Positions 22,116-31,811 are shown, counted from the first letter of the stretch. The stretch is 64,000 nt of DNA from Sacculina carcini (GCA_916048095.2 OU696590.1:3261001-3325000), one strand, 5' to 3'. Notes: a model not told the origin generated them from the letters alone. Made by a program: numbers and translations.

Positions 22116-24436
22116 ACTCACATAGTTGTTCTACAGGATATGAGCTAAGCTCGTGCTGTCCCGTCTCTTTTCCATAATTTATCTAACATATTTTTGAAGG
22201 AACTTATATTTCTAGCTTCAACTATTTTGCTGTCTAATTGGTTCCACTGATCTACGCTCCTAAACGGGAAACTATACTTTTTCACATCTTTTCGACAACG
22301 TGTTTTCCTCAGTTTTTTTGAGTGTCCTCTACGCACATTTCCTTGAAAAACTAATCCGATGTCGTCTGTGTTGACCGTGTCATTTATGCATCTATATATG
22401 TTTATTAAATCACCTCTTTCTCTCCTCTCATCAAGCCTGGGTAATTCAATTTTCCTCAATCTGTCCTCGTAAGACATGTTTTTCAAGTTTGGTACCAATT
22501 TTGTGGCTAGTCTTTGAATCTTTTCTATTTTCTTTATATGTTTCACTTCGTGTGGAGACCAAACTACAGCTGCGTATTCGATCTTTGGCCTAATTAGAGC
22601 TATCATGATTTTTTTGAACATATTCTCATCCATGTAGTTGAATACTCCTCTCGTTTTTGAAATAAGTGCATACGACTTAGCGAAAAGGTCATCAATGTGC
22701 GCCTGCGGTGACAGATCATTCTGGATAATCACACCAAGATCTCGCTCCTTGTCCACCTCTCGCAGCGTGACGCATCCCAGTGCATAGTCCACAGATGGTC
22801 TCTTCCCGCTTTTGCCAAATTTCATGACATGACACTTTGTTTCGTTGAGGCTCATTAACCATTTTTGACACCATTCTTGAATCTTGTCGATGTCACATTG
22901 CAATTGTTCACAGTCTCTCTTACTCGTTATGACTCTCATCAATTTGGCATCGTCGGCAAAAAGGTGAACGGTGCTGTCCAGATCGTTCGTTATATCATTG
23001 ATATATATCAGAAACATTATTGGTCCGAGCACAGAGCCTTGTGGCACCCCACTTTTCACCCGCTTCCACGAAGAAGCCGCTCCCCTCACAGTTGTACTCA
23101 TTTTTCTATCGGTCAAGTAATGTTCCATCCATTTCAATAGTGGTCCTTGTATTCCTCCACAATACTCCAGTTTCCACAGAAGCCTCCTGAATGGGACCTT
23201 GTCGAAAGCTTTGCACAAGTCCAAGTATATGCAGTCCACCCACTTGTCCCTCTCCTGTACAACATCAATAATTTTGTTGTAAAAGAATAAAAGACTCGAC
23301 ACACATGATCTTGATTGTCTAAATCCGTATTGTGCATTTGACAGAACCTTTTCTCTCTCCAGGTGTTTTACCCACTGGTCCTTGATGATTTTTTCACACA
23401 CTTTACATATCACGCTGGTCAGTGATATAGGCCTGTAGTTGGATGATTCCTCTTTCGAACCCTTCTTGTGAATTGGAACAATGCTCGAACATTGCCATTG
23501 TGAAGGAACTTCACCCAGGCGCAAGCTAGTACATATGACGTCATACAATGGCTCCGTCAACTCTTCCCTGCATTCCCTGATAATGCTCCCCTCAATTCCG
23601 TCTGGTCCAACCGATTTCCCATTCTTTAACTTCGACAGTCTCTCGATCAGATCTTTCTTAGATAAATACACATCTCCCATAGGCCTACATTTCGGCAAGA
23701 TTCGACTTCCATCAAAGGGACTTTCATCAGTGAACACCATGTGAAATCTATAATTCATAATTTCGCAGATTTTCTCTGGTTCAGTAACGGTCTCGCCTTC
23801 ATGTTGAATTCTTTCGATGCCCACGTAATTTTTCATCTTTCCGTTGACATACTTGTAGAACATCTTCGGTTCTTTTTCACATTTTTCAACTATACTTTTT
23901 TCATAATTCATTGTTTCTTCTCGTCTTATTTTCACGTAATTGTTTCTGGCTCTTTTGTACTCTTTCCAGTGCTCATAAGTATTTCTCTTTCGCAATATGT
24001 TCCATGCTTTTTCTTTGTCCTCTCTTGCTTTTTCACATCTTTTGTTGAACCAAACATTTTTCTTGGTGTATGATCTTTTTATTCTTGGAACATATCTTTC
24101 AACACCGAGCTTGTACACGTCAACAAAATAATCAAATTTTTGTTGAACATCCGTCATTGTCAACATAGCGGTCCAGTCGACCTCATCAAAGTATCTCTTA
24201 AGCTGTTTTATGTTGGCTTTGTCATAGTTCAGTTTATCACCGTAGTATTTACGGGTACCTTTTGCAGGTTTTCCATACTCTAAAACTGCCTCTATCAGCA
24301 CATGGTCGCTTTTGCCAATTGGACTCTTACACGTCAACGATTTTATTATGTCCATTTCATCAGTAAAAACCAAATCTAGTTTTGATGGCTCGTCTGAACC
24401 CCTGAATCGAGTATTCTCTTGAACCCACTGATTCAT
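22085..24436 (-). mobile_element. LINE L-B: 5'-truncated CR1-like non-LTR retrotransposon
   Basis: Minus-strand copy, truncated within its endonuclease domain at a long (GT)n array (24437 on). It ends downstream of its ORF in two tandem copies of ACTATGTGAGTACA, as expected for CR1-type LINEs that end in short repeats rather than poly(A). It lies in OSBP intron 4 in the gene's sense. Absence of stops over 763 codons suggests a recent insertion. Confidence 0.85.
22145..24436 (-). CDS. L-B ORF2 (partial): AP-endonuclease C-terminus and reverse transcriptase
   Basis: Uninterrupted 763-codon frame. Residues about 1-50 are the C-terminal end of an exonuclease-endonuclease-phosphatase domain (SKLDLVFT and GKSDHVLI, the SDH motif). 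Residues about 255-560 are RT: GKSVGPDGIEGS, NYRPISLTS, YGFRQSRSC, DLCKAFDKVP, SGVPQGSVLGP, and the catalytic LFADDAKL near residue 495. The C-terminal 200 residues are the usual CR1/jockey-superfamily tail (YAAVVWSPH, QRLATKLVP). The ATG at 24436 is probably internal, since the endonuclease active-site half is missing. The protein would reverse-transcribe LINE RNA at a nicked target. Confidence 0.9.
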   Translation of the reverse strand: MNQWVQENTRFRGSDEPSKLDLVFTDEMDIIKSLTCKSPIGKSDHVLIEAVLEYGKPAKGTRKYYGDKLNYDKANIKQLKRYFDEVDWTAMLTMTDVQQKFDYFVDVYKLGVERYVPRIKRSYTKKNVWFNKRCEKAREDKEKAWNILRKRNTYEHWKEYKRARNNYVKIRREETMNYEKSIVEKCEKEPKMFYKYVNGKMKNYVGIERIQHEGETVTEPEKICEIMNYRFHMVFTDESPFDGSRILPKCRPMGDVYLSKKDLIERLSKLKNGKSVGPDGIEGSIIRECREELTEPLYDVICTSLRLGEVPSQWQCSSIVPIHKKGSKEESSNYRPISLTSVICKVCEKIIKDQWVKHLEREKVLSNAQYGFRQSRSCVSSLLFFYNKIIDVVQERDKWVDCIYLDLCKAFDKVPFRRLLWKLEYCGGIQGPLLKWMEHYLTDRKMSTTVRGAASSWKRVKSGVPQGSVLGPIMFLIYINDITNDLDSTVHLFADDAKLMRVITSKRDCEQLQCDIDKIQEWCQKWLMSLNETKCHVMKFGKSGKRPSVDYALGCVTLREVDKERDLGVIIQNDLSPQAHIDDLFAKSYALISKTRGVFNYMDENMFKKIMIALIRPKIEYAAVVWSPHEVKHIKKIEKIQRLATKLVPNLKNMSYEDRLRKIELPRLDERRERGDLINIYRCINDTVNTDDIGLVFQGNVRRGHSKKLRKTRCRKDVKKYSFPFRSVDQWNQLDSKIVEARNISSFKNMLDKLWKRDGTARA

Positions 24437-24532
24437 GTAAGTGTGTGTGTGTGTGCGTGCGTGTGTGTGCGCGCGTGAAAGTGTACGCTTGTGTCTGGTG
24501 TGCAGTGTATATGCATGGGTACGTACGTACGT

Positions 24533-24599
<67 letters not shown>

Positions 24600-24660
24600 T
24601 GTGTGTGTGTATGTGTGTGTGTGTGTATGTGTGTGCGTGCGTATGTGTGTGTGTACTTTG
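24437..24660. repeat. Long (GT)n microsatellite
   Basis: About 220 bp dominated by GT dinucleotides with CGTACGTACGTACGT near 24520. It forms the 5' truncation boundary of LINE L-B. Confidence 0.9.
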
Positions 24661-24729
24661 TAAAACTATCAGTCTCTCCACAAGAGGATGCCAGTCGTAC
24701 ACACAGACACTAACAAAGACACTCTCACA

Positions 24730-24900
24730 CACAGTACAGTACAGTAAAGTATTACATTTATATGGCGTTTCACCAGAGGTCTCTAAAGCGCACGCACACA
24801 CATACACAGAGACAAACACAACACACAGACATACACACACAGACAAACAAAGACACACACACACACACACACACATATAGACACGCGGACATTAAAGCAT
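24730..24900 (-). repeat. LINE/SINE 3'-tail stub followed by (CA)n
   Basis: Minus-strand reading of 24795-24725 gives TTAGAGACCTCTGGTGAAAC, GCCATATAAATGTAATAC and then TACTG repeats. This matches the tails at 12145-12080 and 27105-27165. A (CA)n tract follows at 24785-24880. Confidence 0.5.
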
Positions 24901-25026
24901 CACAAGGCAGCATACACATATACACACACATAGACACGTAGACTTACATAAGCATAGACACTCACATACGTATAGATACTCTAAAACCAAGAACGGGAAA
25001 GACGTTGAAGAGCAAAGACAATAAGG

Positions 25027-25800
25027 CTAAATACGATATTTTTCTGAGATGGTGACAGAATTATTGTGGCCTGATGAAGAGTACGAGATGTTAAGGAAGT
25101 ATTTTCTACAGTGTCGTTTAAACGAATCAAGCGATCGAATGGAACGAAGGGAAGACGGGAGCTTGTTATATATACGAGGGCCCTGAATAGAAAAAAAACG
25201 ATCATAGTGAGAATGGCGAGAAGGAAATTGGGGCTCAAATAGTAAGCATTTGTTGTCAGACCTAAGGTGAACAGAGTTGAGTGGAACCTTATACGAGAAC
25301 ATGCTGAATATATAGTCAGGTTTGTGGAGGATTAAAGCAGAATGGATAAGTGTACAAATACGAAACTCAATCAAAGCTTTAATAGGAAGCCAACCTAATT
25401 TTTTAATATAAGAGGTAATGTGAGAGCCATAAGGGAGGAAGAATATAAGGCGGCAAGCTTTGTTCAGGATGGATTGAATTAACCTAAGTTGGCGATGATT
25501 CAAGGATAGAAAAAGTGAGCAACAATAGATTACCCTAGATACTACAAGAGCATTAACTAATTTACGAGAAGCAGGAACATCAATAAACTTGCGTATAAAG
25601 TAGATACGGCGAATTTGAAAATTACATTGGCGGCTAATCTCGGAGATATAGGGATCAAATGATAACTTGTCGTCGAAGAGTACACCTAAATTCCTAACAG
25701 TAGCAGAAGAGAAGGGAAGCGTAGTAGAGAGAGGGGAAGAATTAAAGAGCACATATCGGGTTTTGTCAGGATTTAGTTTCAACTGACGAGAGGCAGACCA
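25027..25800 (-). pseudogene. LINE L-C: 3' fragment of an L2/CR1-like reverse transcriptase
   Basis: Open for about 255 codons. It starts at WSASRQLKLNPDKT (the RT palm/thumb boundary), then VRNLGVLFDDKLSF, RLIQSILNKACRLIF, LGWLPIKALIEFRI and FSIQGPRIYNKLPSSLRS. These are the standard blocks of the RT C-terminus in CR1/L2/jockey elements. The catalytic part is absent: the copy is cut at a (CA)n tract (25806-25866) directly next to OSBP exon 4. It has the same orientation as the gene. Confidence 0.85.
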
Positions 25801-25805
25801 GACCA

Positions 25806-25866
25806 GGCACACACACACACATACATACATACACACACACACACACGCACACACACACACACACAC
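25806..25866. repeat. (CA)n microsatellite beside a splice donor
   Basis: Dense CA run about 20 bp downstream of the OSBP exon 4 donor, immediately followed by LINE L-C. Confidence 0.9.
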
Positions 25867-25888
25867 AGTGGTCGAGGTGTCCACTGGC

Positions 25889-26000
25889 CTTGAGCATGGC
25901 GGTCGAGGTGATTCTGAACAGGCTGGCTCGCTCGTTGACCGCCTTGACCCGCGCGGCCACCTCCTGCAACTGGTCACATGACTCCAACTCGGTCAATGAC
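25889..26000 (-). CDS. OSBP: OSBP exon 4 (VNERASLFRIT helical segment)
   Basis: After completing a split Arg codon, the exon holds exactly 37 codons, beginning SLTELESC and ending STAMLK, with the family block VKAVNERASLFRIT. This is the dimerising helical region between PH and FFAT. The acceptor is TTGCAG. The only donor that keeps the frame is GCCAGT after CTCAAG, so this 13.8-kb intron appears to be GC-AG. The next codons (ACGDY) lie at 12057. Confidence 0.92.
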
Positions 26001-26204
26001 CTGCAACACACACATACACATGCACATTGATAAATACATACACACACACACTCAACACATACATAAACATGGAAATGTGCTCACGCACAAAAATGAGCTT
26101 TTTATTGAAAAAACACCTTTGTTTATAGACTAATGAGAAATGTTGAGTGACGTTTTAGGCACGGACCAAACCATTACACACTAGCAGAGGGAACATATCG
26201 AAAT

Positions 26205-26440
26205 TAACTACTCAACCCCCGCACATTTGAAGGATTTCGCAAAAAGAAGCCGGACAGGCCAAACAGCCCCCAAAAACAAGGCATGTCCAGAAAAAAGAGG
26301 ACTTATGGTCACCCTACCAAACATGAGCAACTACACTCGATAAGTTCATGGTTAGGATTTTTGGAGGGTTTAGGGGAGGCTTGGCGCATTCTTGAGACTG
26401 AAGCCCCCCCCCCCCCACCTTGGCGCCGCCACTGCTTCAC
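26205..26440 (-). repeat. Possible hAT-type transposon ends
   Basis: Minus-strand reading gives CAGTGGCGGCGCCAAGG followed by a G-run (26433-26403) and, further on, TAGGGTGACCATAAGTCC (26317-26300). Both resemble terminal sequences of hAT-type or related non-autonomous elements. I found no matching opposite termini, so boundaries and family are uncertain. Confidence 0.35.
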
Positions 26441-26477
26441 ATAGTAACGCCATAACACGCCAGCGATGTAACCAGCA

Positions 26478-26492
26478 CATACACACACACAC

Positions 26493-26537
<45 letters not shown>
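26478..26537. repeat. (CA)n microsatellite
   Basis: About 60 bp of near-perfect CA dinucleotides in OSBP intron 3. Confidence 0.9.
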
Positions 26538-26539
<2 letters not shown>

Positions 26540-27104
26540 ATGAATCCGGGAATGAGAATAGATATGTACGAATGTGTTTATGAATGAGGTATTGGTATGC
26601 TGTGTGTATATATGTGTCTTTATGTGTTTGCTCTCAAAATATTTGTCTGATTGCGCATTGTGTATATGTGTGGGTATGTGTATCAAATGTGTGTATGTAC
26701 TTGAATACGTGTTAGGTGATGTATGGTAATATGTGCGTAGACGAGTATGGAAGTTGTATACGCGTGCACTTTGTTTGCATATTGCTGTATGTTTGCGTAT
26801 TGTTTCATGTGTATGAGAATACACAACTCGGTGAGAACACATACACAGCATAGCAACCATGCACAAAAGCTGTGTATACTAAGAATAAAAAGCAGAGTGC
26901 GTGAAGAAAGGAATAACTCCTCGTTCGCACCCATCAGTGTGTGTGTGTCTGTGTGTGTATGTGTGTATGTGAGTGAGTGCGTGCACGCGCGAAATATGTC
27001 ATTTATAGTTGTGTTCATGCCTCCAATGTGTGTCTATGTGTGCGTGTGTGTCTGCGTATGCGTATGTGTATAACTCTTGTGCTTGAGTGTGTGCATGTGT
27101 GTGA

Positions 27105-27170
27105 GCGCTTTTTGAGACCCTCGGGTGAAAAGCGCCATATAAATATCTTAATGTAATGTAATGTACGTAT
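27105..27170 (+). repeat. LINE/SINE 3'-tail stub
   Basis: Plus-strand GAGACCCTCGGGTGAAAAGC, then GCCATATAAATATCTTAATG and (TGTAA)n. It is related to the minus-strand stubs at about 12080-12145 and 24730-24795. Confidence 0.5.
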
Positions 27171-27243
27171 GCGTGTGTGTTTATGCTGTTATCTGAGTGT
27201 CTGCATGCATGAACAGCGACAGTGTGTGCAGCCAATGTATGAC

Positions 27244-27382
27244 CTGTGCAGAGACGAGCAGTGTTTGCCAATCAGCTCGTGACACGTCTGCAAGTCCTTC
27301 AGCTTGGCACCGAGCACGCTGACCACCGCCTGCACGTCCAGTTGAACCTTGTCCGAGTCCTGGTCGGTCTCGGCATCCTCCT
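27244..27382 (-). CDS. OSBP: OSBP exon 3 (post-PH acidic/helical segment)
   Basis: 139 nt encoding an acidic start (EDAETDQDSDK) then LGAKLKDLQTCHELIGKHC, the segment that follows the PH domain in OSBP. The start is chosen at acceptor AGCAG. CTAG three bases further upstream would add one codon and cannot be excluded. The donor is GTCATA after CACAG, splitting an Arg codon completed by exon 4. Confidence 0.88.
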
Positions 27383-27445
27383 CTGCTAGTCACAAACCCA
27401 CACACGATGATACAAGGTCGGGTGGTGTACAATTGAACAAGCAGA

Positions 27446-27712
27446 ACTACTGCAATGATCACACTCACAACTGCAATGATCACACTCACAACTGCAATGA
27501 TCACACTCACAACTGCAATGATCACACTCACAACTGCAATGATCACACTCACAACTGCAATGATCACACTCAAAACTGCAATGATCACACTCACAACTGC
27601 AATGATCACACCCACAACTGCAATGATCACACTCACAACTGCAATGATCACACCCACAACTGCAATGATCACACTCACAACTGCAATGATAACACTCACA
27701 ACTGCAATGACG
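27446..27712. repeat. 21-bp minisatellite, about 13 copies
   Basis: Unit TGCAATGATCACACTCACAAC in tandem, with a few C/T and A/C variants (CACCCACAAC, CTCAAAACTG). Each unit contains the palindrome TGATCA. Because 21 is a multiple of three, all frames stay open and give Cys-Asn-Asp-His-Thr-His-type repeats. It lies within OSBP intron 2, so it is not a gene. Confidence 0.92.
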
Positions 27713-27955
27713 ACGCCCCACCAATGGTCGCCACCCTCCTATACATATGCACGCACACACACATTTTTTCATTTCATTTATTAAGTCAGTTGTGAAGCGC
27801 AATTCACGCATAATGTCCCCATTGCGCTGATACAAACATTGCAAACTACATACCATCATTCACGTACAATCACATGCATATTCAGATATATGTTTCGCAT
27901 TGACAAAACAACACAATACAATACAGACAGGCACAATGCAGACGCACACACACAC

Positions 27956-28170
27956 CTGAGTCCAATTCACGGATGACATGCGACTTAGCCAACTCAAGAG
28001 CTGTTACCCAGCGCTGCCGCTCCACCTCGTTGGGCGTTTTCAGGTGGAATGTGTGCGTGCCGCCGTTGGACACGTTCGATATGATTAGGTTGCACGAGTC
28101 CTCACAGTAGATGGACGCGCCGTGCAGACTAATGGTGCCGCGACACGTGTGTGCCATCTCCGCCTGCGTC
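27956..28170 (-). CDS. OSBP: OSBP exon 2 (second half of PH domain)
   Basis: 215 nt. After completing the split Arg codon it reads TQAEMAHTCRGTI, then EDSCNLIISN and EVERQRWVTALELAK. These are the last strands and the C-terminal Trp helix of the OSBP PH domain, which binds PI4P/Arf1 at the Golgi. The acceptor is GTCAG and the donor GTGTGT after ACTCAG. It exits in phase 1. Confidence 0.95.
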
Positions 28171-28199
28171 CTGACAAACATACACACACGCGCGCGCTC

Positions 28200-28370
28200 C
28201 TAAATCACTCAGTGAATTAGGTGAATAACCGTCGTGCTAGAGGTTCGCGGATCGAATCCTGATCCGGGTTAGTCCAACAACATCGCAGCATGAGTCTATA
28301 AAGAATCACCACCGTAGATAGACGCACAGCGGGCCGTCATTATATCAACACTAGTGCACAACTAAAATGA
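28200..28370 (+). repeat. Possible tRNA-derived SINE
   Basis: GAGGTTCGCGGATCGAATCC at about 28238-28257 resembles a pol III B box (GGTTCGAANCC) with a T-arm-like surround, but no convincing A box lies upstream. The downstream part (TAGATAGACGCACAGCGGG) recurs at 18688-18710, and ATCCGGGTTAGTCCAACAA recurs diverged at about 17226-17245. Multiple copies support a dispersed repeat; SINE identity is tentative. Confidence 0.35.
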
Positions 28371-28420
28371 CAATTACAACACCAACGCGCGCGAACGTCA
28401 ATACGCACACACACACGCAC

Positions 28421-28545
28421 CTGTAATAGGAGAGTAGACCGTTAGAGAGGACGAACCAGCGCTTCTGGTAGCCCTTGATGTAGTTGGTCCACTTGAACAG
28501 CCAGCCTCGCATGTCAGGCTCGACCGGCGGCTCCTTGGCCTCCAT
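28421..28545 (-). CDS. OSBP: OSBP exon 1 as seen (first half of PH domain, probable start)
   Basis: From ATG at 28545 the exon reads [19 protein letters not shown], then [20 protein letters not shown], the N-terminal half of the OSBP PH domain. It is 125 nt ending in AG, which with the next exon's G gives Arg (SYYR). The frame stays open further 5' to about 28572, with a possible acceptor (ATCAG) just before CCGACA. The true start could therefore lie in an upstream exon, since many OSBPs carry a long N-terminal extension. No promoter motif is identified. Total coding seen over nine exons is 1536 nt. Confidence 0.9.
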
Positions 28546-28599
28546 CAAATTTGTCGGCTGATCACGCGACACCGCACCAGAACACTGTGATCACATTGA

Positions 28600-29884
28600 T
28601 GTCAGTAGTCGACACGACACGACAACACCGACTGCATTCTCACTGACACACTTTTGTCACCGTTGGAGATACATTTTTGAGACATGCTTGTTACTTGTAT
28701 TTCTCTGACTGCTTTCCTCTGCCTTGTTGTCGCCATGCCATCAGCCACAGCAGCGAGCAAGCAAAATTTGCGCATAATCACCGCCATATGCGCAGATGAG
28801 CGTAAAAATACGGAACTTATTATATTCCAATTTATTAAGGCTGTACGGATAGCCACGGAGGTCAATTGATTATATTTTTATGCGCCTGGTCTTTGTATCT
28901 CTCTCCCATCTCGCAATGAATACTATTATTCTCTTCATGAGTACTTGTTATCCTTGTCTTTTGATCCTGATTCTCATTCTTATACTGCGCCTGTCTGAAT
29001 TATATTCTATTTTAATTGCTTCACTGTTACAGAAACTATTTATGTTGTCTGTGGGTTGTGCTGGATGCAGGTTCTTGTTCATACTGTGTATTTATAAAAA
29101 ATTGTTCTTTACGGCAAAATGTTGGTTTGAGGGATTTTTCTCACAACATAAATGCACTATTTATACGTATGTATACCCTAACGTACGTATATATGTACGT
29201 ACTTATCTGTATTGATGCTAATTATCATTGTATTTTGTACCTTTGTTGATGTTGTAACTTGTACTTGATGATGTAAAAGTTCGTGGTTCCCACTTTTGTC
29301 TTGCTTTCCTATATGGTTTATTTTGTAATTGAGTTATTTTGCATTGCATATTATGCGATATATTTTCTATTTGTCGCGCTTATGTTTGTTAGCTAAATCC
29401 ATGAAATACACCGATGAATGGGAAAAACAGAAAAAAATCAAGCCAAAAAATTAACTGAGACTCTTGAGACGCCAAAACTCATCCGTGATATAAACTCATT
29501 GTACATAAAAACCGTAACACCAAAAATAGTTCACAACATGTTATAATGCACCGTTATACGGAAGCTAATGAGTGTACGTAAGCAACAAATATTGCACATC
29601 ATAGGCCACTATAACCCAATAAAAATGACAAATACGCCAGGTTCAAACTGAGACTGAGACCCGATTTCATACCCTGGGAGACAAAATACTACAATTCACG
29701 CACTAAGCTACATGCAACATCTTCACTTTCCTACAACACAAAAATAAAACTAATGACACAAACATGAGTTATAAGCGGTGAGCAATAAATCGCACGCAAT
29801 AACACGAATATCCTAAAGAAGAGCATTAAGCACCAGGTACCTAAAAGCAACCTCAAGCGGTAAAGGATCTGTTCGCCACCCAAC
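28600..29884. other. Upstream flank of OSBP, no gene recognised
   Basis: AT-rich, with GTACGT-type runs near 29160-29210. A 61-codon plus-strand frame at 28684-28869 has a hydrophobic start, but it overlaps equally good frames and has no recognisable family. This stretch probably contains the OSBP 5' UTR/promoter, but I see no diagnostic element. Confidence 0.4.
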
Positions 29885-30242
29885 ATTTCATTTCAGGCGC
29901 AGAAAGGACGAAATTTCTGACATTTATGACGCGGCTTTAGCTGAAAATATTATGCTACTTTTACCGCTATAATATTTACTGCTAAAATTATTATATTTCC
30001 GCTATCATTTAAACCCAATATTATCTGACCCAAACCTACCAAGCCCAACCCAACTATCAAATCTTAACATAACCCAGCATAATCTATGGTGATCTATCTG
30101 ATTAGTTTGTGTTGTTGTTGTTGATTAGTTTGTGATCATAAAATGAACCAATTCAATCATAATTTGTAATCAGAAGCTTGAGATTATCTACGCCAGTGTG
30201 TTCAAACACGCGGCCCGCCAATACTTTTCTCACAACGTATAG
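29885..30242 (-). repeat. Dispersed repeat R1, copy 2 (interrupted by G1 and G2)
   Basis: Reverse-complement copy of the repeat at 85-540 and 58385-58745. It stops at 30242 and resumes at about 38350 (CATAGAAACCAAAGTGTAAG, compare the reverse complement of 58420-58445). The 8.1 kb in between are inserted LTR elements. Confidence 0.75.
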
Positions 30243-30676
30243 TGTGGCGTTGATTAGCATGTATATAATCAATTTAGTTATTTCTTGTTTCGCTTCATTC
30301 ATCGAGCGTAGCGCGTGCGGCATAAATGTATCTTGTATGGTGTGGAACGCCGTTTTCATACTAATGTTGTCTTTTCATCGTTTTCAGGCCACCATATTTT
30401 CATTCTTTATTTTGTGGAAAGTGTATTATGTTTCTGTCGGTGTTCATTCCCTGTAAACATCATTTTATTCCTGTAGTTCTAGATTGTACAATTGCGGTGG
30501 AATAATCTGCTGGCGTCCCCTCGCTTCGCTATATAAGTCACGCGATCGGGCGTCTCGCTCTCTTGTTCGCTGTTGGTTATCCTGATACGTTTGGTCTGCT
30601 GCTGCTCGTGCGAATACAGATAAGTGTTACGGTGTTCCCTCTGTTAAAGGACCGGTACAATTAGGAACTCACCACA
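30243..30676 (+). repeat. G1 5' LTR
   Basis: 434 bp, TG…CA. It contains a TATA-like TATATAAG at 30530-30537. It is followed directly by a primer site TTGGTGCCCCGAGTGATT (30677 on). Its last 32 bp recur exactly at 31619-31650. Confidence 0.8.
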
Positions 30677-30819
30677 TTGGTGCCCCGAGTGATTTTGGTG
30701 AATGAAGTACGTTATGTCATATTTCTAATCGCTCCTGCTTCGTTTATTGTTGTTTGGTCTGTTTTGCTGGTTTCGCTTACGCCTGAGGATTGGTATTGTT
30801 TTTTCTTCTTCAAATTGGT

Positions 30820-31638
30820 ATGGATCAAGAGGAAGCTGTCGCCATGGCTATCCAAATCAGGGCTCCACCGTTCATGTTCGAGAGTGTAGAGGCATGGTGC
30901 TCGATTCTTGAGGCTCAGTTCCAGGTGAACCGGCTAAGAAATCAAACCACAATGTTTTACCATGCCCTGTCGGTTTTGCCCACGGAAGTAGTTGCGAAGC
31001 TCCCGAGGGAAGTAATGGATAAGAAGGAATTTGAGGCTCTGCGGGAAGCCCTCATCAGCATATACGAGCGCAGTAAACCAGAGTTGTTTGACAGCCTTTT
31101 GTCATCCGCGCAGATGACGGGTCGCCCTAGCGCGTTTCTCATGGAATTGTCAGTTGTAGGGGCCAAAATCGGTGTCAATGACGAGCTCCTTAGGCACAAA
31201 TTTTTGCAGGCATTGCCCAACTCGGTTCGCATGGTTCTCGCGGCAATGAAGGATCTATCCCTGCAGAATATGGGTAAACTGGCCGACGAATTGGTTCCAT
31301 TGTTGCACGGGGATCCCTCGCACGGAGGGAACGTGCATCAAGTGTGTAATGTCATGCCACAAAGGGGTGATCGCCGCGACAACGCCTATCATCTCAGCGG
31401 AGGTCGCCCAGCCAGCACCAACATTCCCGTTGGTCTCCGACCGTTTTCCAGAGGGCAGCGACCCCAAGTTTGTCGCGCACATCTGTACTTTGGGAACAAC
31501 GCCAGGACGTGCAAGCCCTGGTGCAAGTGGCCTTCCAAACAGAGGAACCTGCAGATGCAGCCGTCCTCACGTCCCGCATCGCGCGCATCGTCACCGCAGC
31601 CGGCGGAAAACATAAACATAAAGGACCGGTACAATTAG
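30820..31638 (+). pseudogene. G1 gag (3'-truncated)
   Basis: The ATG at 30820 gives MDQEEAVAMAIQIRAPPF. The body has the Gypsy-type capsid helices (EAWCSILEAQFQVN, YHALSVLPTEVVAKL, LLRHKFLQALPNSVR) and a basic Cys/His segment (VCRAHLYFGNNARTC, then CKWPSK). It is a clear relative of the G6 gag at 60770-61582. The last ten or so codons are LTR sequence read through after the deletion junction at 31619, so the native C-terminus and all of pol are missing. Confidence 0.8.
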
Positions 31639-31656
31639 GAACTCACCACAATAGCA

Positions 31657-31811
31657 TGTAGCCAGTGACCTGGCAACACTAATTGTATTTGTATTGTTTT
31701 GTATGTGGTGCGTCGTTAATGTGTTTGATTATCATTCATCCGCCATTGTTGTTAATAATACAAATTCGTTCATCAACCGCGCCCGTGTGTGTATCTAGCC
31801 GAACTGCTACA
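31657..31811 (+). repeat. G2 LTR, plus orientation, with primer site
   Basis: It starts TGTAGCCAGTGACC and ends CTGCTACA; the ends TGTAGC/GCTACA are inverted. It differs at about three positions from the minus-strand copy at 38191-38345. Downstream are AGTGGTGACCCCGACGTG and then a second copy of that site about 23 bp later, before antisense pol sequence begins at about 31842. Confidence 0.88.

Larger units (their letters stand above)
30243..31650 (+). mobile_element. G1: internally deleted Ty3/Gypsy-type element
   Basis: It starts TGTGGCG and ends CACCACA, flanked by the 4-bp target duplication ATAG (30239-30242 and 31651-31654). It contains a full 5' LTR, primer site, leader and most of gag, and then only the last 32 bp of the 3' LTR. 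All of pol and most of the 3' LTR are missing. The end and the TSD are intact, so the deletion arose within the element, before or after insertion. Confidence 0.85.

Noticed and set aside
24441-24880. Long Cys-Val and Thr-His reading frames on both strands
   Set aside because: Pure translation of (GT)n/(CA)n microsatellite; no start context, no conservation.
27181-27859. Val-Ile-Ala and Cys-Asn-Asp-His repeat proteins
   Set aside because: All frames of a 21-bp minisatellite stay open; it lies within an OSBP intron.
28222-28270. Possible tRNA gene
   Set aside because: B-box-like segment only; no A box, no acceptor stem pairing. Kept only as a possible SINE.
28684-28869. 61-codon frame with a signal-peptide-like start
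   Set aside because: Short, overlaps an equally long antisense frame, no family resemblance, no splice or transcript support.
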